Shown here: positions 26,375 to 34,418 of the stretch, piece by piece | Layout: the number at the start of each line of letters is the position of its first letter | Numbering within the stretch: position 1 is the stretch's first letter | Made by a program: the position numbers and the translations under genes | Assembly: GCA_963848415.1 (NCBI GenBank) | Contig: CAWKDN010000001.1 | Coordinates: 1,550,001 to 1,614,000 of the forward strand | DNA: 64,000 nt | Reading direction: 5' to 3' | Source of the DNA: CAVQBC01 sp963848415 | Lineage (GTDB): Bacteria > Actinomycetota > Thermoleophilia > Solirubrobacterales > Solirubrobacteraceae | The notes under the pieces: generated by a model | What the model saw: the letters and a program-made list of their open reading frames with translations, nothing else | Told to the model about the DNA's origin: nothing | Databases searched by the model: none

Positions 26375-26500
26375 TCCCCTCAGGCGGCCGGCGATCTCGG
26401 GCAGCATCCCGTCGCGCCCCATGGCGAACAGGATCCGGGTCTGGCCGTAGAGGCCGACGAGCGTGACCGTGGTCGCGCTCGGAGCACTCCTCCCCCCGTG
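26375..26500 (-). pseudogene. Remnant of a CAT/APC amino acid transporter
   Basis: The minus strand reads about 35 codons ATTVTLVGLYGQTRILFAMG then RDGMLPEIAGRL, which matches the helix-8 region of cationic amino acid transporters (GQTRILFAMxRDGxLP). Neither flank continues the family, and no start or stop frames it. It looks like a small leftover of a deleted permease gene. Confidence 0.6.
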
Positions 26501-26555
26501 AGACCAACCGGCCGTACAGGCCGGTCCGCGTCAGTCATAGTGCGTCGCCGAGCTG

Positions 26556-27707
26556 ATGTCGACGCGCGCGAGCATCCCTTGGGAGCAGCTGATCAAGCCG
26601 CCGCTGGTCGCCGTCGGCCCATACGAGCCGGGCCCGGATCAGCACGCGCTGATGGCCCGCCACGGGCTCACGGAGATCGCCAAGCTCAACTGGAACGAGG
26701 GCCTGTGGGGGCCGCTGCCCGGCGTGCTCGACGCGGTGGCCGGCGTGCTCGACCAGGCGTGGGCCTACCCGGAGACCGCCTACGGAGCCCTGCGCGAGGC
26801 GATCGCCACGGAGGTCGGCGCCACACCCGGGCAGGTCCTGCCCGGCCACGGCATCCAGGCCCTCATCCTCACCCTCGTGAGCGCGTTCGTGCGTCCCGGC
26901 GACACGGTCGTCGTGCCCCAGCCGACCTACGGCCTCTACAGCCAGGCCTGCCGGGTCGCCGGCGCGGAGATCGAGCCGGTGGCGCTGACCGACCGGCGCC
27001 TCGACCTGGAGCGCACCGCCGCCGCGGTCCGGCGCACCGGGGCCCGCATGGTGTGGATCTGCGACCCCAACAACCCCACCGGCTCGCTCGTGGAGGCGGG
27101 CGAGTGGCGCGCCTTCCTGGACGCCGTCGGCCCCGGCTGCCTCGTAGTGGCCGACGAGGCCTACATGGACTACGTGGAGCCCGCGGCGCGCCTGCCGCGC
27201 GTGCAAGAGATCGCCGACGGGCACCGGCTGGTGGTGCTGCGGACCTTCTCCAAGCTCTTCGGGCTCGCCGGGCTGCGGCTCGGCTACCTGCTGGGCGACC
27301 CGGAGCTGCTGCGCTTCCTGCACTCCGTCCAGGAGCCCTTCAACGTCAACCGGGCCGCGCTGACCGGCGGCCTGGCCAGCCTGGGGCGGCCCGAGGAGGT
27401 CGCCGCTCGGCGTGACGCGACGGTGGCCGCCCGCACGCGCTTCGCCGCGGCGCTCGAGGCCGGCGGCATGTCGCCGCTGCCGTCGGCCGGCAACTTCGTC
27501 TTCGTCGAGCTGGGCGTGGCGGACGGCGCCTTCGCCGAGGCGCTCGTGCGCCGCGGGATCCTGATCCGCCCCGGCACCGAGATGGGCGCGTCGGGGTGGG
27601 CGCGGGTGACGGTCGGCCCCGACGAGGTGATGGACCGCGCGGCGGCGGCGATGCTCGCCGTACGCGCGGAGCTGTTAGACGCGGAGCCCGCCGAGCACGC
27701 GCCGTAG
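26556..27707 (+). CDS. Class I/II aminotransferase, HisC-like
   Basis: This 383-residue PLP enzyme has GHGIQALI, VPQPTYGLYSQACRVAGAEI, WICDPNNPTGSLV, VADEAYMDYV, and TFSKLFGLAGLRLGYLL with the PLP lysine. The layout resembles histidinol-phosphate aminotransferase or related aromatic/phenylalanine enzymes. No his genes are nearby, so the substrate is open. Its 3' end overlaps the tetR end by 33 bp (convergent). Confidence 0.88.
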   Translation: MSTRASIPWEQLIKPPLVAVGPYEPGPDQHALMARHGLTEIAKLNWNEGLWGPLPGVLDAVAGVLDQAWAYPETAYGALREAIATEVGATPGQVLPGHGIQALILTLVSAFVRPGDTVVVPQPTYGLYSQACRVAGAEIEPVALTDRRLDLERTAAAVRRTGARMVWICDPNNPTGSLVEAGEWRAFLDAVGPGCLVVADEAYMDYVEPAARLPRVQEIADGHRLVVLRTFSKLFGLAGLRLGYLLGDPELLRFLHSVQEPFNVNRAALTGGLASLGRPEEVAARRDATVAARTRFAAALEAGGMSPLPSAGNFVFVELGVADGAFAEALVRRGILIRPGTEMGASGWARVTVGPDEVMDRAAAAMLAVRAELLDAEPAEHAP

Positions 27708-28271
27708 CGCGGCCTGCGCCTGCTCGCGGGCGGCCGGCTGGTCGTCCGCGCGGGCGACGTAGACGATCGCCTCCTGCAGCGCGGCGAGCAGGACCTGGGC
27801 GAGCGGATCCACCGGCCCGCGGGCGACCGAGCCGTCGTCCATGGCCGCTCCCAGCACGGCTCGCACGAGCCCCAGGCCGTAGCGCGCGCTCGCCGCGCGC
27901 CAGGCCTCCCAGCCCATCACGACCGGAGCGTCGAGGATGGTCAGCCGCGCCACCCCCGGGTCCAGCGCCGCCGTCAGCGTGACGTCGATGCCGGCGTCCA
28001 GGGCGGCGAGCGGATCGCTCGCGCCCTCCACGGCGGCGGCGATGACCGTCATCAGCTCCGCCTCGACCTGGTCGAAGACGGCGACGAAGAGCTCCTCCTT
28101 GCCGCCCGCGAACTGGTGATAGAGCGCGCCGCGGGTCACGCCCGCGCGGCGCACCACGTCCTCGACGGGGACCGCCGCGTACCCGCGCGCGACGAACAGC
28201 TCGCGCCCGGCGGCGACGAGTTGCGCGCGGGTGCGCTCCGAGCGCTCGACGTGTTTGTTGACCAAGGGCAT
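27675..28271 (-). CDS. TetR-family repressor
   Basis: The 198-residue protein has an N-terminal helix-turn-helix ERTRAQLVAAGRELFVARGYAAVPVEDVVRRAGVTRGALYHQFAGGKEELF. The helical ligand-binding part follows. The ATG at 28271 was chosen because the alternative ATG (28298) lies inside the palindromic operator. It is divergent from the hydrolase gene and probably represses both itself and the hydrolase. Confidence 0.92.
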   Translation of the reverse strand: MPLVNKHVERSERTRAQLVAAGRELFVARGYAAVPVEDVVRRAGVTRGALYHQFAGGKEELFVAVFDQVEAELMTVIAAAVEGASDPLAALDAGIDVTLTAALDPGVARLTILDAPVVMGWEAWRAASARYGLGLVRAVLGAAMDDGSVARGPVDPLAQVLLAALQEAIVYVARADDQPAAREQAQAALRRVLGGLRV

Positions 28272-28279
28272 GATGATGG

Positions 28280-28310
28280 TACGCTTTTGCGTACTCATAG
28301 TACGCAAAGT
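28280..28310. promoter_or_regulatory. TetR operator: overlapping palindromes
   Basis: TTGCGTAC (28287-28294) and GTACGCAA (28300-28307) are perfect 8-bp arms around TCATA. A second palindrome, GTACGC-tttt-GCGTAC, overlaps it on the left. It lies between the divergent tetR and hydrolase starts, the normal place for an autoregulating TetR site. Confidence 0.7.
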
Positions 28311-28328
28311 ATCCGACAGGAGGCCGGC

Positions 28329-29171
28329 GTGGAACACAAGCTTGACCTGCCGCAGGGAACCGTGCGCGTCCACGAGCGCGGCGAGGGGCCGGTGCTGCTC
28401 TTCGTGCACGGGTTGCTCGTCAACCACACCCTCTGGGATCCGGTGGTCGACCGGCTCGCCGATCGGCATCGCTGCGTGGCGATCGACCTGCCGCTCGGCG
28501 CCCACCGCGAGGCGATGCGCGCCGACGCGGACGTCTCCCCCCGCGGGCAGGCCGCGATCGTCGCCGGCGTCATGGACGCGCTGGACCTCCACGACGTCGT
28601 GCTCGTCGGCAACGACAGCGGCGGCGCGATCAGCCAGCTCGTGGTCGCCGACCACCCCGAGCGCCTCGCGGGGCTCGTGCTGACCACGTGCGACGCCTAC
28701 GAGCACTTCCCGCCGCCCCTGCTGGCGCCGCTGGTCTGGCTCGGGCGCAGGCCCCGGCTCGGCGACGCGGTCCTGAGGCTGGGACGCTTCGCGCCGTTCC
28801 AGCTGGCGCTGGTGGCGCCGGTCAACAAGCGCCGCTCGGCCGAGCGGACGCGCGGCTGGGTCGTGCAGGACGCGGGCGTGCGGCGCGACGCGCTGAAGTT
28901 CATGGCCGCGGTTGACGCGGCGGAGCTGGTCGCCGCCGGCGCGGCGCTCAAGGCCTTCGGGAAGCCCGCGCTGGTGGTGTGGAGCCGCCGCGACCGGCTG
29001 TTCCCGGAGGCCGACGGGCGGCGGCTCGCGGCCGACCTGTCGGCGCCGTTCGAGCTGGTCGAGGACACCCGGACGTTCATCTCGCTCGACCAGCCCGGCC
29101 GCCTCGCCGAGTTGATCGCGGCGTTCGTGGCCGAGCGCGTCAGCGCGAGCGCAGCAGCGCCCGCGAGATGA
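28329..29171 (+). CDS. Alpha/beta hydrolase with Asp nucleophile
   Basis: The protein of 280 residues has the oxyanion region LLFVHGLLVNHTLWDPVV and the nucleophile elbow VGNDSGGAISQ, where the nucleophile position is Asp, as in epoxide hydrolases and haloalkane dehalogenases. The acid region is VVWSRRDRLFPEADG. The GTG start at 28329 has GGAGG 5 nt upstream. It is controlled by the divergent TetR through the operator at 28280-28310 (inference). The substrate is unknown. Confidence 0.85.
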   Translation: MEHKLDLPQGTVRVHERGEGPVLLFVHGLLVNHTLWDPVVDRLADRHRCVAIDLPLGAHREAMRADADVSPRGQAAIVAGVMDALDLHDVVLVGNDSGGAISQLVVADHPERLAGLVLTTCDAYEHFPPPLLAPLVWLGRRPRLGDAVLRLGRFAPFQLALVAPVNKRRSAERTRGWVVQDAGVRRDALKFMAAVDAAELVAAGAALKAFGKPALVVWSRRDRLFPEADGRRLAADLSAPFELVEDTRTFISLDQPGRLAELIAAFVAERVSASAAAPAR

Positions 29172-30312
29172 TCAGCCGCTGGATGTCGGAGGTGCCCTCC
29201 TCGATCTCCTCGAGCTTGGCGTCGCGCATCCACTTCTCGACCGGGTACTCGCGCGAGTAGCCCCAGCCGCCGAGCGTCTGCACGGCGGCCCACGTGCACC
29301 ACATCGCCGTCTCGGAGGCGTGCAGCTTGGCCATCGCCGCCGCCGAGGTGGCCGGCCGGCCGGTGTCCAGCAGGCGTGCCGCGCGGCGCACCAGCAGCCG
29401 CGAGGCGTCGACGCGAAGGGCCATGTCGGCGAGGCGGAAGGCGACCGCCTGGTGCTCGGCGATCGGCCGGCCGAACTGCTGGCGCTCGCCGGCGTAGGCC
29501 ACGGCGTACTCGAGCGCCGCGCGGGCGAGCCCGGTGGCCGAGGCCCCGAGCGTCACGCGCGAGCGGTCGAAGGTCTCCATCAGGCCGCGGAAGCCCTGGC
29601 CCTCCTCGCCGAGCCGGCGGTCCTCGCCGACCTCGACGTCCTCGAGGAAGAGCTCGCAGTTGAGGATCGCGCGCTGGCCCATCTTGCGCGTCGGGGCGCC
29701 GAAGGCCAGGCCGGGGTCCTCGCGCTCGAGCACGAAGGCGGTGATGCCGCGCGTGCCGCTGCCGGGCTCGACCGTGGCGAAGACGACGTAGAAGTCCGCC
29801 ACGCCGCCGTTGGACGTCCACGCCTTCTGCCCGCTGAGCACGTATCCGCCGCCGCCGTTCCGGCGGGCGACGGTGCGGATCGCCGCGGCGTCCGAGCCCG
29901 CCTCGGGCTCGGTCGTCGCCAGCGCGGTGAGCGGCGGGCGCTCGCCGGCCAGCGGCGCGACCCAGCGGCGCTGCTGGTCCTCGGTACCGAGCGAGAGCAC
30001 AGGCTCGGCGAAGAAGCCGCCCGAGGTGATCAGGTTGCCGATCCCGGCGCAGCCGTGGGAGAGCTCCTCCTGCACGACGCAGCCGGTCTCGCAGTCGGTC
30101 ATGCCCGCCCCGCCGAGCGGCTCGGGGAGCATGAAGGAGGTCAGCCCGAGCGCGGCGGCCTTGTACCAGACCGCCCAGGGGACCTGGGTGTCGGCCTCGT
30201 CGACCGCGAGCGAGACGGGCCGGATCTCGCGCGCGGCGAAGTCCCGGCAGACGCGCTGGATGTCCTGCTGCTCGGGGCTGAGGTCGTGCGGCTCGCTCAC
30301 GGCGAGCCGCAC
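29140..30312 (-). CDS. Acyl-CoA dehydrogenase
   Basis: The 390-residue flavoprotein shows TEPEAGSDAAAIRT and the FAD/substrate region GQKAWTSNGGVADFYVVFA. The C-terminal part has QFGRPIAEHQAV, GGWGYSREYPVEKWMRDAKLEEIEEGTSDIQRLIISR, where the Glu in IEEGTSDIQ is at the usual catalytic base position. It overlaps the hydrolase end by 32 bp (convergent) and is followed after 12 bp by the preceding thioredoxin gene's stop on the same strand. The acyl chain is not deducible. Confidence 0.93.
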   Translation of the reverse strand: MRLAVSEPHDLSPEQQDIQRVCRDFAAREIRPVSLAVDEADTQVPWAVWYKAAALGLTSFMLPEPLGGAGMTDCETGCVVQEELSHGCAGIGNLITSGGFFAEPVLSLGTEDQQRRWVAPLAGERPPLTALATTEPEAGSDAAAIRTVARRNGGGGYVLSGQKAWTSNGGVADFYVVFATVEPGSGTRGITAFVLEREDPGLAFGAPTRKMGQRAILNCELFLEDVEVGEDRRLGEEGQGFRGLMETFDRSRVTLGASATGLARAALEYAVAYAGERQQFGRPIAEHQAVAFRLADMALRVDASRLLVRRAARLLDTGRPATSAAAMAKLHASETAMWCTWAAVQTLGGWGYSREYPVEKWMRDAKLEEIEEGTSDIQRLIISRALLRSR

Positions 30313-30324
30313 GATACGGGGGCG

Positions 30325-30651
30325 CTAGGCGAGGGCGGGCTCGAGCTCGGCCTCGAGGCGCTTCTTGGGCAGCGCGCCTATGACTTTCTTGGCCACCTGC
30401 CCGTCGCGGAAGAGGATCAGCGTCGGGATCGAGAGGACCTCGAAGTTCGCGGCGGTCTGCTGGTTGTCGTCCACGTTGAGCTTGACGACGCGCAGGTTCT
30501 CGCGCTCGCCGTTGATCTCTTCGAGCACGGGCGCGACCATGCGGCACGGCCCGCACCACGGAGCCCAGAAGTCGACGAGCACCGGAGTCTCGGACTCGAT
30601 GACCTCCGCCTGGAAGTTGGTGTCGGTGACTTCGGTGATGGGTCCGGCCAT
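30325..30651 (-). CDS. trxA: Thioredoxin
   Basis: This complete thioredoxin of 108 residues has active site WAPWCGPCRMVAP, the cis-proline region SIPTLILFRDG, and normal length. Its ATG has GAGAGGAG about 11 nt upstream, so it has a leader. It serves general disulfide reduction, including that of sulfur-assimilation enzymes. Confidence 0.96.
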   Translation of the reverse strand: MAGPITEVTDTNFQAEVIESETPVLVDFWAPWCGPCRMVAPVLEEINGERENLRVVKLNVDDNQQTAANFEVLSIPTLILFRDGQVAKKVIGALPKKRLEAELEPALA

Positions 30652-30751
30652 GTGGGTCAGGGGCTCCTCTCGGGGGACACTGTCGCTTCAGAAAGTATAG
30701 CGGTCCCGGCACCCGCTCCCGGCCGCCCGGACTAGGCTTTCATCCTCCCCG

Positions 30752-32497
30752 ATGGCCGATTTCACGAACGCCCAGATCGCCGCCGCCTTCGACGAGCTCG
30801 GCGACCTCTACGAGCTCGACGGCGCCGTCTCCTACCGCGTGATCGCCTACCGCAACGCCGCCAAGGCGGTGCGCGACGCCTCGGTGTCGGTCATGGGCCT
30901 CGCGCGCGAGGGCCGCGTCACCGAGCTGCCCGGCGTGGGGCGCACGCTGGAGGAGAAGCTGCACGCGCTCGACGACACGGGCGACATCCCGGCCGCCCAG
31001 AAGCTGCGCGCGAAGTTCCCGTCCGGCCTGATCTCGGTCATGCACCTGCCGGGCTTCGGCCCCAAGCGCGCGCGCCGGCTCTACGACGAGCTGGGGATCG
31101 ACTCGCTCGACGCGCTGCGCGCGGCGGCCGAGGCGGGCAAGATCCGCGGCCTGCGCGGCTTCGGCCCGAAGGCCGAGGAGAACCTCGTCAAGGTCCTGGC
31201 CGACGGGGCCGACGGCACCCCCGCGCCGCGCTTCCTGCTCTCGCGCGCGATGACGGTCGCCGACCAGATCGTCGGCGTGCTGCGCGCCCACCCCGCCGCC
31301 GATCGCGTCGAGGTCGCCGGCTCGCTGCGCCGGCTCGCCGACGCGGTCAAGGACATCGACATCATCGCGACGACCTCCGACCCGGCGGCGCTCGCCGCAA
31401 CGCTCTCAGAGCTCGAGCTGGTCGAGTCCGTCCAGCAGGCCGGCGACGCCGGTGCGCGCGTCCTGACCCACTCGGGCATGAAGGTCGACCTCAAGGTCGT
31501 CGCGCCGGACCAGTTCGGCAACGTCCTGCAGCACTTCACGGGATCCAAGGCGCACAACGTGGCGCTGCGCGAGGCCGCCGTCCGCAAGGGCCTGCACGTC
31601 TCCGAGTACGGCATCCTCGACGATGCCACGGGCGAGACCACCCGCTGTGAGACCGAGGAGGAGGTCTACGCGCGCCTCGGCCTGGAGTGGATCCCGCCCG
31701 AGCTGCGCGAGGGCCGCGGCGAGCTCGAGCGGGCCGCGCCGGGCGGCGGCGGGCTCCCGCAGCTCGTGACGCTCGCCGACCTCAAGGGCGACATGCACTC
31801 CCACACGACGCTCTCCGACGGCCGCCAGACGGCCGAGCAGATGGCGCTCGCCGCGCGCGAGCGCGGCTATGGCTACCTCGCCTTCACCGACCACTCGGCG
31901 ACGCACGGCTTCGGCAACCACGTCGATCCCGACGCGCTGCTGGCGCGGATCGAGGAGGTGCGCGAGCTCAACGAGCGCGTCGAGGGCATCGAGCTGCTGA
32001 TCGGCACCGAGACCAACGTCATGCCCGACGGCACGGTCGACTACGCCGACGACGTGCTCGAGCAGCTCGACTGGGTCATCGCCTCCGTCCACACCGCCTT
32101 CGGCATGGGTGAGAAGAAGATGACCGACCGCATGGTCGCCGCGATCGAGCACCCGCTGGTCGACGCGATCGGCCACCCGACCGGGCGCAAGATCGAGTTG
32201 CGGGCGCCCTACGAGGTCGACGTCGAGCGGTTGATCGAGGCGGCCGCGCGGACTCAGACGATGCTCGAGATCAACGCCGCCCCCGACCGCCGCGACCTCA
32301 ACGAGGTCTACGCCCGCGCGGCCGCCGAGGCCGGCGTGCTGATCCTGGTCGACTCCGACGCCCACTCGGTCCGCAACCTCGACCTGATCCGCTACGGGAT
32401 CGCGACCGCCCGCCGGGCCTGGCTCGAGCCCCATCACGTAGCGAACACGCGATCCTGGGAGGACTTCGCGCCGCTGCGCAAGCGCGCCCGCAGCTAG
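30752..32497 (+). CDS. polX: DNA polymerase / 3'-5' exonuclease PolX
   Basis: The protein has 581 residues. Helix-hairpin-helix repeats (ELPGVGRTLEEKLH, HLPGFGPKRARRLYDELG, GLRGFGPKAEENLV) come first, then the X-family polymerase core with VAGSLRRLADAVKDIDIIATT (GS motif and Asp pair). A C-terminal PHP domain follows (DMHSHTTLSDGRQTAEQM, AFTDHSA, TETNVMPDG). It fills short gaps in base-excision repair. TAGGCT stands 13 nt before the ATG. Confidence 0.96.
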   Translation: MADFTNAQIAAAFDELGDLYELDGAVSYRVIAYRNAAKAVRDASVSVMGLAREGRVTELPGVGRTLEEKLHALDDTGDIPAAQKLRAKFPSGLISVMHLPGFGPKRARRLYDELGIDSLDALRAAAEAGKIRGLRGFGPKAEENLVKVLADGADGTPAPRFLLSRAMTVADQIVGVLRAHPAADRVEVAGSLRRLADAVKDIDIIATTSDPAALAATLSELELVESVQQAGDAGARVLTHSGMKVDLKVVAPDQFGNVLQHFTGSKAHNVALREAAVRKGLHVSEYGILDDATGETTRCETEEEVYARLGLEWIPPELREGRGELERAAPGGGGLPQLVTLADLKGDMHSHTTLSDGRQTAEQMALAARERGYGYLAFTDHSATHGFGNHVDPDALLARIEEVRELNERVEGIELLIGTETNVMPDGTVDYADDVLEQLDWVIASVHTAFGMGEKKMTDRMVAAIEHPLVDAIGHPTGRKIELRAPYEVDVERLIEAAARTQTMLEINAAPDRRDLNEVYARAAAEAGVLILVDSDAHSVRNLDLIRYGIATARRAWLEPHHVANTRSWEDFAPLRKRARS

Positions 32498-32522
32498 CGG
32501 CGACGCGCCAGGACCATCGACC

Positions 32523-32561
32523 GATACGAGAAGTGCCTCATATCCGAGACCTTCTCGTACC
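32523..32561. repeat. Palindromic repeat, copy 2
   Basis: GATACGAGAA and TTCTCGTACC are near-perfect arms around a core with CTCATATCCGAG. It matches copy 1 (10555-10593) over about 50 bp including the trailing CGACGG. It sits between the convergent polX and glycosyltransferase ends, unlike copy 1, which lies between divergent genes. Confidence 0.6.
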
Positions 32562-32610
32562 ACCCGACGGAGAACGCCCCGAACGCACCAACCCCTTCAC
32601 CGGCCGAGGT

Positions 32611-33582
32611 TCACATCGCACGTAGCTGCGGTAGCAGCTCCTCGGCCACGACCCGGTCCACCGCCTCCGGCCGCCACGGCGCCAGCGCCGCAGCGGCGCG
32701 CTCCCCATAGCCGGCCGACGGCTCGTCCAGCGCCGCTCGCACCGCGCGAGCGAGGTCGTCTCCCACCAGCCGCGGATCGAGCGCCCGCGCCACCGGCAGC
32801 GCGGCGTAGGGCCCCGGCGACGGCGTCGTGACCAGCGCGCAGCCGTCGGCGAGCGCCTCGAGCTGCGCGATCCCGTAGTCCTCGCGCCGCGGCGCGCACA
32901 CGAACGTCCGCGCGCGGCGCAGCAGCGCGCGGTACTCGGCTCGCGGCAGCATCCCGGCGTAGCGGACGCCGGACTCGTCGCGACCGGCCAGCCCGGCGAC
33001 GACCAGCGTCTCGTCCGCCCGGCGTGCCGCGCGCCAGGCGGTGAGCACGCGGTCGAGCCCCTTCTTCTCCGGGTTGGCCCCGTAGGTCACCGCCGCCAGG
33101 TCGCGCGGACCGTCCGGCCGACCCGACGCCTGCACCGGCACCGGCACGACCAGGGCGGGACCGCGCGGCCGTGGCGCCTCCGCGAGCCCGCCCTCGCTCC
33201 ACGGCACCAGCAGCGGCGCGGCGGCCAGCCGGCGGCGCTCGACCGGGCGCTGCCAGACGCCGTGGCGGCCCGGGCGGTTGCCGGCGGCCGGCGCGTCGAA
33301 GCGGATCGCGCCCGGCGCCGGCGCGAGCAGCGCGGCGGTGGTCGAGGAGTAGAGCACCGCCCGCGGCCCGTGGGCGGCGATCGCGGTCGCCGCGGCGCGC
33401 CGCGCGCTCACCGCCCAGGCCAGCTCGATCAGCGCGAACGTGCGCCACTCACGCACCCGGCGCGCCCGCGCCTCGGCCACCGTCGCGCCCGCGCGGCGCA
33501 GCGCGCCGGCCAGCTCGGCGTCGGCCTGGCGCAGCCCGGCGGTGCCGCCGAGGGAGACGAGCAGGACATCGGCGCGCGCCAT
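32611..33582 (-). CDS. Glycosyltransferase (GT4-like)
   Basis: The 323-residue protein has a C-terminal GT-B half with AAVTYGANPEKKGLDRVLTAWRAAR, GMLPRAEYRALLRRARTFVCAPRREDYGIAQLEALADGCALVTTPSPGPYAALPVAR, which holds the donor-binding E-x7-E pattern. The N-terminal half is short. The acceptor is unknown. The start ATG at 33582 is only 27 bp from the divergent DUF554 start. Confidence 0.8.
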   Translation of the reverse strand: MARADVLLVSLGGTAGLRQADAELAGALRRAGATVAEARARRVREWRTFALIELAWAVSARRAAATAIAAHGPRAVLYSSTTAALLAPAPGAIRFDAPAAGNRPGRHGVWQRPVERRRLAAAPLLVPWSEGGLAEAPRPRGPALVVPVPVQASGRPDGPRDLAAVTYGANPEKKGLDRVLTAWRAARRADETLVVAGLAGRDESGVRYAGMLPRAEYRALLRRARTFVCAPRREDYGIAQLEALADGCALVTTPSPGPYAALPVARALDPRLVGDDLARAVRAALDEPSAGYGERAAAALAPWRPEAVDRVVAEELLPQLRAM

Positions 33583-33609
33583 CGCGGGCACCGTATTGTG
33601 CGCGCCGCG
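33583..33609. promoter_or_regulatory. 27-bp bidirectional promoter
   Basis: The gap between divergent start codons contains overlapping -10-like hexamers on opposite strands: TATTGT 10 nt before the DUF554 ATG, and TACGGT 7 nt before the glycosyltransferase ATG. Both transcripts would be leaderless or nearly so. Confidence 0.4.
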
Positions 33610-34323
33610 ATGACGGGCACGCTGATCAATGTCGCGACCGTGCTCGCGGGCACCGCCATCGGCACCACCGTCGGCTCGCGGCTGTCCGAGAGCCTGCAGC
33701 AGCGGGTGCTCGCCGGGCTCGGCCTGATCACCTTCGTCATCGGCGTCGACCTCGCGCTCGCCTGGGGGCGGGAGGACACCTCGCAGTCGACGCCGCTGTT
33801 CGTGCTGGGCGGGGTCCTGCTCGGCGGCATCGCCGGCGAGCTGCTCGGCATCGAGCGCCGCCTCGAGGGCCTCGGCGACTTCATCCAGCGCAAGCTGTCG
33901 CGCTCGGAGCACTCGACGGTCTCCGAGGGCTTCGTCGACGCATCGCTGCTGTTCTGCGTCGGCTCACTGACGGTGGTGGGCTCGATCCAGGACGGCCTGA
34001 CCGGCGACTACCAGACGCTCGCGACCAAGGCGGTGCTCGACGGCTTCGCCTCGATCGCGCTGAGCGCCGCGCTCGGTTGGGGCGTCGGGCTCTCGGCGAT
34101 CACCATCCTGGTCGTCCAGGGCACGCTGACGCTCGGCGCCGGCGTCTTCGATGACGTCCTGGTGGGCGAGGCGCTCGCCGTGCTGACCAGCGCGGGCGGC
34201 GTCACCGTGATGGGCATCGCGCTCAAGCTGCTCGGGATCAAGGACGTCAAGGTCGGCAACTTCCTGCCGGCCCTCGTCATCGCCCCGGCCCTGGTAGGGC
34301 TCTGGGGGCTGGTCTCCGGTTAG
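33610..34323 (+). CDS. DUF554-family membrane protein
   Basis: This 237-residue protein has about seven membrane segments and the DUF554 (YdfK-like) pattern: TLINVATVLAGTAIGTTVGSRLSESLQQRVLAGLGLIT and DASLLFCVGSLTVVGSIQDGLTGDYQTLATKAVLDGFASIAL. The family has no settled function; a transport role is often suggested. Confidence 0.88.
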   Translation: MTGTLINVATVLAGTAIGTTVGSRLSESLQQRVLAGLGLITFVIGVDLALAWGREDTSQSTPLFVLGGVLLGGIAGELLGIERRLEGLGDFIQRKLSRSEHSTVSEGFVDASLLFCVGSLTVVGSIQDGLTGDYQTLATKAVLDGFASIALSAALGWGVGLSAITILVVQGTLTLGAGVFDDVLVGEALAVLTSAGGVTVMGIALKLLGIKDVKVGNFLPALVIAPALVGLWGLVSG

Positions 34324-34418
34324 GCCTGGCCAACAAGTCAGAACGACCGGCTGACGACCGTGGACACTTCGCCGGATCCACGGCCGTTCCGGCCGCCCCG
34401 CCTGTTGTTGGCCAGACC
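34324..34418. terminator. Long hairpin between convergent genes
   Basis: The arms CTGGCCAACAA and TTGTTGGCCAG, with additional outer pairing (TAGG/CCTA), enclose a second hairpin CCGTGGA / TCCACGG. It fills the whole gap between the DUF554 and NlpC/P60 stops, so it can end transcription from both sides. It is longer and more structured than a simple terminator. Confidence 0.55.
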
